The notes under the pieces are model-generated. The model searched no databases. It was not told the DNA's origin and saw only the letters and a program-made list of their open reading frames with translations. The position numbers were made by a program, and so were the translations under genes. This document shows, in pieces, positions 51,222 through 59,680 of a stretch of DNA of 64,000 nt. This DNA is from Dehalococcoidia bacterium. GTDB taxonomy: Bacteria; Chloroflexota; Dehalococcoidia; Tepidiformales; Tepidiformaceae. The stretch's first letter is position 1. Each line of letters opens with the position of its first letter. The DNA is taken from assembly GCA_022827945.1 (NCBI GenBank), contig JAJEIT010000065.1, positions 39,294 to 103,293 on the forward strand, read 5' to 3'.

Positions 51222-53482
51222 GCGCAACGTCGAGCACGCAGGACAAGGGACCGGCCGCGGACGGCAAGCAGGAGCCGAAGGGCAAGCGCTTCAACGTGAC
51301 CGTCGTGGGCGCGGCCGTGCCGGTGGCGGTGATTGCCGCGATTGGGGCTCTGGAGACGGCGCAAACGGAGCGCGCCAGCCGCGAGGTGTTCTTCAACATC
51401 CAGGGCTTCGCCGTGATGTACTTCATCTTCGGCGTGTCCGTGGCGGTCATCCTGGGAGCGTTCCTGCAGCGCCTGCGGGTGTGGCGGCTGGGACGAGGAC
51501 ACAACGTCTTCAACAACCTGGGAGCGCGGATCACGAACGCGCTGACCCTGGGGGCGGGCACGGGACGCGTCACGAACGACCGCTACGCGGGCGTGATGCA
51601 CTGGTGCATCTACTCGAGCTTCGCCGTCCTGACGCTGGTGACGATCCTGCTGGCAATCGACGACTACTTCGACCTGATCTTCCAGGTCGGCGGTGAGCAC
51701 GCCTTCCTCGAAGGGGGCGTCTACCTGGCCTACAGCTTCGTGGGCGACCTGTTCGGCATCATCGGGCTCGTGGGCGTGGGGATGGCGGTGTTCCGCCGCT
51801 TCGGTCCGGCGCCGGCGAAGCTGACGTGGGACCGGCGGCAATCGGAAGACGCGATCGTCGTCGGGCTGCTGGGGTTCGTGCTGTTCACCGGCTTCCTCGT
51901 CGAGGGCTTGCGGATCGGCGGGCACGAGATTCCCGCCGGGCACGAGAACTGGTCGTACTGGTCGCCGGGCGGCTGGGTGATCGCGAAGATCGTCGGCGCG
52001 GCAAGCGAGAGCGCGCTGCTGACGGCGCACCAGGTGTTCTGGTGGATCCACGTGGTGGGCGCCTTCGGCCTCCTGACGCTGATGGCGCTGACGAAGTTCC
52101 GGCACATCATCTTCGCGCCGGTGAACGCGTTCCTGAAGCGTCCGGCGGTTCCCGCGTACCTCGCGCCGATGGGCGACTTCGAGCAGCTGATCGAGGAGGG
52201 GGCCAGCCTGGGCGCGGGCAAGGTGCAGGACCTCTCGTGGAAGCAGCTCTTCGACGCGGATACGTGCGTGCGCTGCGGGCGCTGCACGGACGCCTGCCCG
52301 GCGTACACGGCGGGGCAGCCGCTCTCGCCGATGGCGATCGTCCAGGACCTGAAGTCGTACATGAACCACGCCGGCCCCCTGCTCATCGCGGGCAAGGACC
52401 CCTCGGAGAAGGTCGAGGGCGAGCTGGTGGGCGACTACGTGAAGGACGAGTCGCTGTGGGCCTGCCGCACGTGCATGGCCTGCGTGCAGGAGTGCCCGGT
52501 TCTGATCGAGCACGTGCCCACGATCGTCGACATGCGCCGCTACCTCGTGATGGAGCAGGCGCGCATCCCGGGGACGGCGCAGGAGACGCTGCAGAACATC
52601 GAGCAGCGCGGCCACCCCTGGCGGGGCACGCAGCTCACGCGCGAGACCTGGATGGAGCAGCTCCGCGAAGAGGGCATCGAGGTGCCCATCTTCGACGGCT
52701 CCCAGGAGTACCTGTACTGGGTCGGCTGCTCGGGGGCGCTGGTCGAGCGGAACATGCCGATAACGAAGTCGGTCGTGCGGCTGCTGATCGAGGCGGGCGT
52801 GAGCTTCGGCGTGCTGGGTCAGCAGGAAACCTGCACGGGCGACCCGGCCCGGCGGCTCGGCAGCGAGTTCCTCTACGCGACGCTGGCGGAGACGAACGTG
52901 GCCTCGATGAACGAGATCGGCGTGCGTCGGGTGATCACGGCCTGCCCGCACTGCTTCAACACGTTCAAGAACGAGTACCCGGACTTCGACGGGCAGTGGG
53001 AGGTCACGCATCACGCGGAGTTCCTCCAGCTCCTGCTGGCGCAGGGCAAGCTGCGGCCGAAGGAGATGAACGGCCAGACGATCACGTACCACGACTCGTG
53101 CTACCTGGGCCGCGGCAACGGCATCATGGACGCGCCGCGCGATGTGCTCGACCAGATTCCCGGCGCTGAGCTGGTGGAGATGCCGCGCAGCCGCGAGCAG
53201 GGCCTCTGCTGCGGGGCGGGCGGCGGCAACATGTGGCTGGAGGAGTCGGGCACGCGGGTGAACCACCTGCGCACGGCGGAGGCGGCGAACACGGGCGCGA
53301 GCGTCGTGGCGACGGCCTGCCCGTTCTGCATCCAGATGTTCGAGGACGGCATTCCCGCCGTGCAGCCGGACGAGGAAACGCGCTCGATCCAGGCGTTCGA
53401 CATCGCGGAGCTGTTGGAGGTGAGCGTCGCGCCGCCGCGTCCGGCGGGCGAGGGCGCGATACCTCCGGGGGTTGCGGGGTAG
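51218..53482 (+). CDS. EtfD-like membrane Fe-S oxidoreductase (heterodisulfide reductase-related)
   Basis: A 754-residue protein. Residues 15-310 hold about six membrane helices of the NarI/DUF-type cytochrome region, with His residues in 'MHWCIYSSFAVL' and 'AHQVFWWIHVVGAFG' that could bind heme. A [4Fe-4S] pair follows ('CVRCGRCTDACPAY', 'CRTCMACVQECPV'), then two CCG domains ('CPHCFNTFKNEYPDF', 'SCYLGRGNG', 'CCGAGGGNMWLEE'). This is the EtfD-type ETF:menaquinone oxidoreductase plan that passes electrons from acyl-CoA dehydrogenases via ETF to quinone. Its coupling to an acyl-CoA ligase supports that role. Confidence 0.9.
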   Translation: MSATSSTQDKGPAADGKQEPKGKRFNVTVVGAAVPVAVIAAIGALETAQTERASREVFFNIQGFAVMYFIFGVSVAVILGAFLQRLRVWRLGRGHNVFNNLGARITNALTLGAGTGRVTNDRYAGVMHWCIYSSFAVLTLVTILLAIDDYFDLIFQVGGEHAFLEGGVYLAYSFVGDLFGIIGLVGVGMAVFRRFGPAPAKLTWDRRQSEDAIVVGLLGFVLFTGFLVEGLRIGGHEIPAGHENWSYWSPGGWVIAKIVGAASESALLTAHQVFWWIHVVGAFGLLTLMALTKFRHIIFAPVNAFLKRPAVPAYLAPMGDFEQLIEEGASLGAGKVQDLSWKQLFDADTCVRCGRCTDACPAYTAGQPLSPMAIVQDLKSYMNHAGPLLIAGKDPSEKVEGELVGDYVKDESLWACRTCMACVQECPVLIEHVPTIVDMRRYLVMEQARIPGTAQETLQNIEQRGHPWRGTQLTRETWMEQLREEGIEVPIFDGSQEYLYWVGCSGALVERNMPITKSVVRLLIEAGVSFGVLGQQETCTGDPARRLGSEFLYATLAETNVASMNEIGVRRVITACPHCFNTFKNEYPDFDGQWEVTHHAEFLQLLLAQGKLRPKEMNGQTITYHDSCYLGRGNGIMDAPRDVLDQIPGAELVEMPRSREQGLCCGAGGGNMWLEESGTRVNHLRTAEAANTGASVVATACPFCIQMFEDGIPAVQPDEETRSIQAFDIAELLEVSVAPPRPAGEGAIPPGVAG

Positions 53483-53534
53483 GTCGCCCGGCGAGCCCGG
53501 TGGCGGTTCCCTGGCGAGCCATCCAGGCCCGGCA

Positions 53535-53540
53535 TAGGCT
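53535..53540 (+). promoter_or_regulatory. Leaderless -10 box of the methyltransferase gene
   Basis: TAGGCT, 6 nt before GTG 53547. This spacing chooses 53547 over the track start at 53544. Confidence 0.5.
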
Positions 53541-53546
53541 GGTGTG

Positions 53547-54419
53547 GTGAGCAAGCAACAGCCGGGCGGCATCGTGCATTGCGCCGACGGGGTAGAGGTG
53601 GCGCGGGGGCTGGCGGACGAGTCGGTGGACCTGGTGTACCTCGACCCGCCGTTCAACACGGGCAGGCGTCAGGAACGGGTGCAGACGAGGGCCAAGCGGG
53701 TCAAGGACGGCGAGGGGGATCGGACGGGGTTCGGGGGACGGCGGTACGAGACGGTGCGGCTGGGGTCGCGGTCGTTCGACGACGACTTTGACGACTACCT
53801 CGGGTTCCTCGAGCCGTTCCTGGTCGAGTCGAGGCGAGTGCTGAAGCCGAGCGGATCGCTGTACCTGCACCTCGACTACCGCGAGGCGCACTACGCCAAG
53901 GTGCTGCTCGACGAGGTCTTCGGGCGGGAGTGCTTCGTCAACGAGATCATCTGGGCATACGACTATGGTGGGCGTCCGAAGAACCGCTGGCCGGCGAAGC
54001 ACGACACGATCCTGTTCTATGCGAAGGACCCGGCGCAGAACTTGTTCAACGCCGATGAGGTCGAGCGCATCCCCTACATGGCGCCGGGCCTCGTGGGGAA
54101 GGAGAAGGCGGCGCGGGGGAAGCTGCCCACGGATGTCTGGTGGCACACGATCGTGAGCCCGACGGGCAAGGAGAAGCTGGGCTACCCGACGCAGAAGCCG
54201 CTGGGGGTGCTGAAGCGCATCGTGAGCGCGTCGTCGCCACCGGGGGGGCTGGTGGTGGACCTGGTGGCGGGGAGCGGGACGGCGGGGGCGGCGGCGCTGG
54301 CGCTGGGGCGGCGTTTCGTGCTGGCGGATCGGTCGGAGGAGGCGTTCGCGGTCATGCGGAAGCGCTTCGGGGGGGAGGCGGGTGTGGAGTTCCGGGGGCC
54401 GGCGAGCGGAGGGGCTTGA
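53547..54419 (+). CDS. DNA methyltransferase (N4-cytosine/N6-adenine, beta class order)
   Basis: A 290-residue site-specific DNA methyltransferase. The catalytic motif IV is 'DLVYLDPPFNTGRR' (DPPF) near residue 32, and the AdoMet motif I-like segment 'VVDLVAGSGTAGAAALALGRRF' is near the C-terminus; this order is the beta class. 'YPTQKPLGVLKRIV' is motif X. The start is GTG 53547, set by TAGGCT 6 nt upstream. No restriction endonuclease is adjacent, so it is a solitary methylase or part of a defence set elsewhere. The recognition site cannot be told. Confidence 0.88.
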   Translation: MSKQQPGGIVHCADGVEVARGLADESVDLVYLDPPFNTGRRQERVQTRAKRVKDGEGDRTGFGGRRYETVRLGSRSFDDDFDDYLGFLEPFLVESRRVLKPSGSLYLHLDYREAHYAKVLLDEVFGRECFVNEIIWAYDYGGRPKNRWPAKHDTILFYAKDPAQNLFNADEVERIPYMAPGLVGKEKAARGKLPTDVWWHTIVSPTGKEKLGYPTQKPLGVLKRIVSASSPPGGLVVDLVAGSGTAGAAALALGRRFVLADRSEEAFAVMRKRFGGEAGVEFRGPASGGA

Positions 54420-54494
54420 AGGCTCGGCGGCGGGCGCGTACGGTTGGAGTGTCGGCGCAACAGTTGCCGTGAGCGCCGGCGACAGGAGTTCGAC

Positions 54495-54752
54495 GTGGTC
54501 ACTCGGGACGTGTCTGAGGATCTGCGGGAACGCGAAGAGGCGATGGCGACGTGGCGGTGGTGGGAAGAGCACTACGAGGAGATGCTCGCGCAGTACCCGG
54601 AGAAGTTCGTCGTGATCGACAAGGACCGTGAGGTCATCGCCTCGTTCCACTGCCTCCGTGATCTCAGCGACGCCATGGATGCGAAGGGGTTGGTGTTCGG
54701 CAAGGACATCGACGTCGAGTTCATCACGGCCAACCTGCGTCTGCGCCCGTGA
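54495..54752 (+). CDS. DUF5678-like small protein
   Basis: An 85-residue protein. 'WWEEHYEEMLAQYPEKFVVIDKDREVIASFHCLRDLSDAMDAKGL' fits the DUF5678 pattern (an aromatic/Glu start, a YP..FV motif and an I/V-rich strand). The start is GTG 54495, with AGGAG 6 nt before it; the track begins in other sequence. Its stop overlaps the aspartyl protease start by 4 bp; this gene pair recurs in prokaryotic genomes in my recollection. The function is unknown; the protein may guide or inhibit the protease. Confidence 0.7.
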   Translation: MVTRDVSEDLREREEAMATWRWWEEHYEEMLAQYPEKFVVIDKDREVIASFHCLRDLSDAMDAKGLVFGKDIDVEFITANLRLRP

Positions 54753-55174
54753 TCTCGGGCTACTTCAGCGCCCACTGGGGCTGCCCGTTCGTCTGGACGC
54801 GACTGGCGATCCCGGGCAGGCCTCCTCAGCCAGTTCCCTTCCTGATCGACACCGGATCCGCCACGAGCATCGTGCACGCGAAGGACGCCCTAACGCGCCT
54901 CAACCTGGCGATGGCCGCGATGGAGCCCGCTGCGTGGGCGCCGGAGGAGACCGTACGGCGCCTCGGTGTTGCCGGCGTCGCGCGCAGCCGCATGATCGAA
55001 GCGAGCTTCGAGTTCACACACGAGGACGGCTCTCTCCAGGCCCTTGCCGAGACGATCGAACTGGGGGCGCTTGATTCGCAGCAACTGCCGTCGCTGATGG
55101 GGTGGGACCTTCTCCGCCACTTTCGCATCGAGCTGGATCAAGGCACGGGCACCGTGACACTCGGGCCCCGGTAG
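54749..55174 (+). CDS. Retropepsin-like aspartyl protease family protein
   Basis: A 141-residue single-domain protein of the retroviral-type aspartyl protease fold. The active-site motif is 'VPFLIDTGSATSIVHAKD' (DTGS), and the C-terminal 'LPSLMGWDLLRHFRIELDQ' is the hydrophobic-hydrophobic-Gly block that completes it. Such monomers act as homodimers. It is intracellular, with no signal peptide. It is co-translated with a DUF5678-like gene. The substrate is unknown. Confidence 0.85.
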   Translation: MISGYFSAHWGCPFVWTRLAIPGRPPQPVPFLIDTGSATSIVHAKDALTRLNLAMAAMEPAAWAPEETVRRLGVAGVARSRMIEASFEFTHEDGSLQALAETIELGALDSQQLPSLMGWDLLRHFRIELDQGTGTVTLGPR

Positions 55175-55237
55175 CCCCACCGCCCGTTCGCGCCTCCGGT
55201 ATCATCCGCGCGGCATTTACGGACCGGAGGTGGGCGC

Positions 55238-56470
55238 ATGGTGCGCGCCGAGATCATCGAACGGCAGAACGAGATCAAGCAGACGCCGATGCTGGAACGC
55301 ATCGAGAGCATGCGGGAGATGCTGCGGGCGGCGGGCGACGAGGCGCAGGAACTGCGCCACCTGCCCCCCTGGGCGGCCAAGGAGATGGCCGCCAACGGCT
55401 TCTACCGGTTCGCGCTGCCGAAGGAGCTGGGCGGGGAGGACGTGACCGCACGCGAGCAGATCGAGAACGTCGAGCTGGTCTCGTCGATCGACGGCTCGGT
55501 GGGGTGGTGCACGCACATCAACTCGGAGATCAACGGACTCATCGTGCGGCGCATGGACCGCGCGCTGTGCGACAAGATCTTCGACGACTGGGATGCGCTG
55601 GTGTGTTCGGGACTGGGCCCGCCGAACGGGCCCAACCCGGGCCGCACGGCGAAGCGCGAGGGCGACGGCTGGCGGCTGAGCTACCAGGGCTCGTTCGCGA
55701 GCGGCTGCCACAACGCGACCTGGAACTTCGTGATGTCGCCGGTCGTCATCGACGAGGCTACGGAGGAGGGCGCCGAGAACTCGTTCATGGTGCCGAAGGG
55801 TGAGTTCGAGATCGTCGATACGTGGGACACGGCGGGGATGCGGGGCAGCGGCAGCCACGACGTGCGCATGGACGGCACCTACGTGCCGCCCGAGCACCTG
55901 CTGCCGGCGCGCCCGCTGGCGCCGAGCGAGCAGTGGGACAACCCGACGTTCCGCAACCCGTGCCACGCCGTCTACAACAAGTCGGCGGTGGCGCTGGGCG
56001 TGTGCAAGGGCGCGCTGGAGTCGTTCATCGACCTCGCCAACATCAAGACACCCTGGGGGCTGGCGTCGCCGCTGAAGGACATGCCGCAGGTGCACTACCG
56101 CATCGGCGAGGCGATGGCGACCTATATGGCGGCGCGCACCTTCGTGCTGGACACGCAGGATGCGCTCGAGGCGCATCTGGGGCCGAAGCCCTCCGAGGGC
56201 GGGCGGCTGGAGCCGGAGTGGGACGTCTTCTGGCCGGCCTACCTGGCCTGCGCGCACTCGGCGCAGGCGGTGCGGCACGTGGTCGGCATCATCAACAACA
56301 CGGCCGGGACGACCGGAAGCCGCATGGACAGCCCGCTGGAACGCCACCTGCGCGACGCGCAGCAGTCGGCAACCCACGCGCTGATCTCGTGGCGGCACTA
56401 CGAGGACCTCGGTAAGACGTTCGTGGGGCACGACCCCGCGGCGAACTACATGGAGCTGCGCCGCGCCTAG
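55238..56470 (+). CDS. Acyl-CoA dehydrogenase-fold flavin monooxygenase/dehydrogenase
   Basis: A 410-residue protein with the acyl-CoA dehydrogenase fold. 'GFYRFALPKELGGEDVTAREQIENVELVSSIDGSVGWC' and 'WDTAGMRGSGSHDVRMDGTYVPPEHL' resemble the HsaA/pigment-production hydroxylase branch (group D flavin monooxygenases). The C-terminal part is helical. It would oxidise an acyl-CoA or hydroxylate an aromatic or steroid substrate with a flavin reductase. ACCGGAGGTGGGCGC precedes the ATG. It sits beside a nitroreductase that could provide reduced flavin. Confidence 0.85.
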   Translation: MVRAEIIERQNEIKQTPMLERIESMREMLRAAGDEAQELRHLPPWAAKEMAANGFYRFALPKELGGEDVTAREQIENVELVSSIDGSVGWCTHINSEINGLIVRRMDRALCDKIFDDWDALVCSGLGPPNGPNPGRTAKREGDGWRLSYQGSFASGCHNATWNFVMSPVVIDEATEEGAENSFMVPKGEFEIVDTWDTAGMRGSGSHDVRMDGTYVPPEHLLPARPLAPSEQWDNPTFRNPCHAVYNKSAVALGVCKGALESFIDLANIKTPWGLASPLKDMPQVHYRIGEAMATYMAARTFVLDTQDALEAHLGPKPSEGGRLEPEWDVFWPAYLACAHSAQAVRHVVGIINNTAGTTGSRMDSPLERHLRDAQQSATHALISWRHYEDLGKTFVGHDPAANYMELRRA

Positions 56471-56500
56471 CGCGAGCGCCCAACGCGAAGGAGCTACCGG

Positions 56501-57196
56501 ATGGCAGAACGCGAACCCCTCGACGTGCTGGAGGCGATCCACTCGACGCCCGCCCGGCGCTATCTCGGATCCGACCCGATTCCCGACGAGGTCCTGTGGG
56601 AGTTGCTGGATGCAGCCATCCGCGGGCCGACGGGCGGGAACTCGCAGATCTGGGGCTGGGTGGTCGTGCGCGACGAGACGAAGAAGGCGCAGATCGCCGA
56701 GTGGTGGAAGGGGGTGTTCGAGGCGACCTACGGGCGCGCCGATCCGGCCGCCCTCGAAGGGGGCGGTCGCGTCCAGTTCTCCGACTTCGACAGGGTGGTG
56801 GATGCGGAGACGGGGCTCGACGCCTCGGGGCTGCGCTCGGTGACCTACCTCGCGAACCACATCGGCGAGGCGCCGGTGCTGATGGTGCCCGTGCTCACGG
56901 GCGTGGCCGGAGGGCCGGAGTCGACGCGCACGGGGATGACCTACGGGGGCTTCATCTTCGGGGCCATCCAGAACCTGGCGCTGGCGGCGCGCGCCTACGG
57001 CATCGGCGCGCCGCTCACGACCTTCGGAACGGGCCCCGCGCTCGACGAACTGCTCGACTTGCCGGAGGGCTCGACCGCCGTCGCGATCGTGCCGCTCGGC
57101 TACCCCGTGCGCGGGCGCTTCTCGCAGCCGCGCCGGATGCCGGTCGAGCAGGTCGTGCACTTCGACACCTGGGGGAATTTTCAGGAGCGCCCCTAG
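56501..57196 (+). CDS. Nitroreductase family protein
   Basis: A 231-residue FMN-binding nitroreductase-fold protein. 'IHSTPARRYLGSDPIPDEVLWELLDAAIRGPTGGNSQIWGWVVV' is the family N-terminus with the FMN-binding RR, and 'LAARAYGIGAPLTTF' and 'AIVPLGYPVRG' are the other conserved blocks. It reduces nitro compounds, quinones or flavins with NAD(P)H. AAGGAG lies 8 nt before the ATG. It may feed flavin to the preceding dehydrogenase-like gene, 30 bp upstream. Confidence 0.9.
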   Translation: MAEREPLDVLEAIHSTPARRYLGSDPIPDEVLWELLDAAIRGPTGGNSQIWGWVVVRDETKKAQIAEWWKGVFEATYGRADPAALEGGGRVQFSDFDRVVDAETGLDASGLRSVTYLANHIGEAPVLMVPVLTGVAGGPESTRTGMTYGGFIFGAIQNLALAARAYGIGAPLTTFGTGPALDELLDLPEGSTAVAIVPLGYPVRGRFSQPRRMPVEQVVHFDTWGNFQERP

Positions 57197-57294
57197 GTAC
57201 TCCCGTCGCGAAGGTGTAGCCGATCCGGAGGCGGGGGCGGCCCTCCGCGTCTGTGGCGCTGTATCGTTCGCGAACCCGCAGAAGGAGCCCTGTC

Positions 57295-58101
57295 ATGCCC
57301 GATATCGTCACGCTTGAACGACCGCGCGAAGGCGTCGCGCTCATCACCATGTCGAACCCGGACATCAACAACCACGGCTCGTGGGAGGGCGTGGGGCAGC
57401 TGGGCGACGCGCTGATCGAGGCGCGCGAGGGCGGCTCGCGGGTGTCGGTGCTGGCCTCGGGGACGCCGGGGCACTGGTACGAGCACGCCTGGCTGCGCGA
57501 CCTTCGCAACACCGTCATCGGGGAGCCGACGACGGGAACGGGCGGGGGCTGGGGCGTCTGCCTGCAGGAGCTGGCGAAGACGCCGGTCGTGACGATCGCG
57601 GCCATCTCGGGGGACTGCTCCGGGGGCGGGGCGGAGCTGGGGTGGGCCTGCGACCTGCGCATCGCGGAGGAACAGGCGCGCTTCGGGCAGCCGGAGATCC
57701 AGATCGCCCTGACGACGGGGATCGGGGGGACGAGCCGGCTGGCGCGCATCATCGGGCGCACGGCGACGGCGGAGATGGTCCTGGACGGCACCCCGATGAC
57801 GGCGCAGCGCATCTACGAGCTGGGCGGGGTGAATCGCGTCGTTCCGGATGGGACGTCGGTGGAGGTGGCGCTGGACTGGGCGGGCCGCCTGGCCGACCGC
57901 CCGGCGCAGGCGCTGGCGACGCTCAAGCAGATCCTCATCGACAACGACGACCTGGGGCTGTCGGAGGCGCTCACGAACGAGCAGCGCCTCTTCCAGACGG
58001 TGGTCGGCACGGAGGAAGCGATCGCGACGATGGGAGACATCCAGGATCGCTTCGACTCGGGGGAGTCGATCGAGTCGGTGTACGGCTCACCACGGCCGTA
58101 G
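57295..58101 (+). CDS. Enoyl-CoA hydratase/isomerase family protein
   Basis: A 268-residue crotonase. 'VVTIAAISGDCSGGGAELGWACDLRIAEEQARFGQPEI' is the conserved core. The N-terminal oxyanion loop is altered: 'ASGTPGHWYEHAWLRDL' replaces the standard FSAGADL. 'TTGIGGTSRLARIIG' and the C-terminal helix are present. AAGGAG precedes the ATG. It is likely a hydratase or isomerase acting on acyl-CoA, though the changed loop may shift specificity (such as to a decarboxylase or hydrolase). Confidence 0.85.
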   Translation: MPDIVTLERPREGVALITMSNPDINNHGSWEGVGQLGDALIEAREGGSRVSVLASGTPGHWYEHAWLRDLRNTVIGEPTTGTGGGWGVCLQELAKTPVVTIAAISGDCSGGGAELGWACDLRIAEEQARFGQPEIQIALTTGIGGTSRLARIIGRTATAEMVLDGTPMTAQRIYELGGVNRVVPDGTSVEVALDWAGRLADRPAQALATLKQILIDNDDLGLSEALTNEQRLFQTVVGTEEAIATMGDIQDRFDSGESIESVYGSPRP

Positions 58102-58117
58102 GGGCCGCTTACGGCCC
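58102..58117. terminator. Hairpin after the crotonase gene (possible terminator)
   Basis: GGGCCG-CTTA-CGGCCC forms a perfect 6-bp stem right after the stop codon but without a T-run. Confidence 0.35.
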
Positions 58118-58242
58118 GCACGAGCCCTTGCGGGGAGGCGTACGATAGGGGCGATTCCGGGTTGGGATGGGCTGCGCGGAGGGCGTCCCGGTGGGGCGCG
58201 TGTTGCGCGGCTGTCCGCCGACCCGGCCCCTGGAGGGTCCTG

Positions 58243-59580
58243 ATGACGACTGAAATGATGTCGAAGCGTGACAAGGCGATGATGGAGGCGGAGGCCCAGT
58301 GCCCCTTCAGCGTGGAGGACGTTGACCTGTTCGCGCCGGGCTCGCAGGAGTACTGGTTCGACGCGTACCGCATCCTGCACAGGGACGCGCCCGTGCTGCG
58401 CATTCCGGGCGGGGGCGACACGCCGGACAAGGACGGCTTCATCCTCACGAAGTACGAGGACGTGGCGCGGATCGTGCGGGACACGGAGACCTTCCCGCTC
58501 AACTACGGCCAGCGCGCCGCCGGGCAGGAGGTGGAGCGGGAAATCCTCAAGAAGGAGGGGCACGGCGACGCGATCGACGCCGGCCTGTCCCTTCGCCCCA
58601 ACATGGAGCAGCACCGGTGGCACCGCGAGCAGCTCACGAACCCGTGGGTGGGGGCCGTGGGCGCCGGTCGCAACACGGAGATGATCACGGGCTTCGTGAA
58701 CGAGCTCATCGACCGCTGGATCGACCGGGGCGAGGTCGAGTACGTGACGGAGTTCGCGGCGCCGCTGCCGCAGATGGTGATCACGACGATCCTCGGCTTC
58801 CCTCTGGAGGACATGCCCACCCTGCGGAAGTGGGAGGAGGCGCAGGTGCGGCGCTTCGTGTTCGGGTCGACGCACCGGAACCTGCTGCCAGCGGAGGACG
58901 AGGCCGAGAATGCGCGCACGCTGGCGGCCTTCCACGAATACATCGGGAAGCACGTGCGGGAGAAGCGGCAGAACCCGAAGGACGACATGATCTCGTACCT
59001 GACGCAGGTCGAGTACGGCGACGAGAAGCGTCCGCTGACGGACGCGGAGGTCGTGAGCGTCGCCTACGGGATGCACATCGGCGGCAACGAGACGACGCAG
59101 TACGCGCTCACCGCGGAGGCGATGGTGCTCGCGCAGAAGCCGGAGCTTGCCGAGGAGCTGCGGGCGGACCGCTCGAAGGTGCGCTTCTTCGTGGAGGAGT
59201 GCCTGCGGCTGTACGCGCCCACGCAGGGTCTCTCGGGGCGGCGTCCGATCAAGGACATCGTGGTGCAGGGCGTGACGATCCCGGCGGGGTCGACGATCCA
59301 CCTGCGCTACGGGGCGGGGAACCGCGACGAGGACGAGTACCCGAACGCGGAGGAGATCGACCTGACGCGTCCGAGCCCGGGCCGGCACGTGACGTTCGGG
59401 CAGGGGCCGCGATCGTGTCCGGGGGCGGGGCTCTCGCGGCTGGAGCAGAACATCGCGACGAACGTGATCCTGGACCGGCTCGACGACCTGCGGCTGGCGC
59501 CGGGGAAGAACGACCTGCGCCACCAGCCGGGCGTGATGCTCGGGCTGCTGGAGCTGAACCTGGAGTTCGACAAGCGGTAA
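58243..59580 (+). CDS. Cytochrome P450
   Basis: A 445-residue P450 monooxygenase. The heme-binding loop is 'FGQGPRSCPGAGLSRLE' with the axial Cys, the I-helix has 'AYGMHIGGNETTQYAL' with the acid-alcohol pair replaced by Glu-Thr, and the ExxR is in 'FVEECLRLYAPTQGLSGR'. The N-terminal half follows soluble bacterial class I P450s with no anchor. It needs ferredoxin and ferredoxin reductase; the ferredoxin at 17050 is a candidate. GGAGGGTCC is just before the ATG. The substrate is unknown; lipid or steroid is plausible given the neighbours. Confidence 0.93.
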   Translation: MTTEMMSKRDKAMMEAEAQCPFSVEDVDLFAPGSQEYWFDAYRILHRDAPVLRIPGGGDTPDKDGFILTKYEDVARIVRDTETFPLNYGQRAAGQEVEREILKKEGHGDAIDAGLSLRPNMEQHRWHREQLTNPWVGAVGAGRNTEMITGFVNELIDRWIDRGEVEYVTEFAAPLPQMVITTILGFPLEDMPTLRKWEEAQVRRFVFGSTHRNLLPAEDEAENARTLAAFHEYIGKHVREKRQNPKDDMISYLTQVEYGDEKRPLTDAEVVSVAYGMHIGGNETTQYALTAEAMVLAQKPELAEELRADRSKVRFFVEECLRLYAPTQGLSGRRPIKDIVVQGVTIPAGSTIHLRYGAGNRDEDEYPNAEEIDLTRPSPGRHVTFGQGPRSCPGAGLSRLEQNIATNVILDRLDDLRLAPGKNDLRHQPGVMLGLLELNLEFDKR

Positions 59581-59680
59581 CGCCGTAGCCGCCGCCGGAC
59601 CGGACGGCCGCCGCGTCGTGGACGCCGCGGCGTTCGCGGGCGTATAAGCGCGGGGACCGGCGCGGGTCCCGAGGCGGCAG

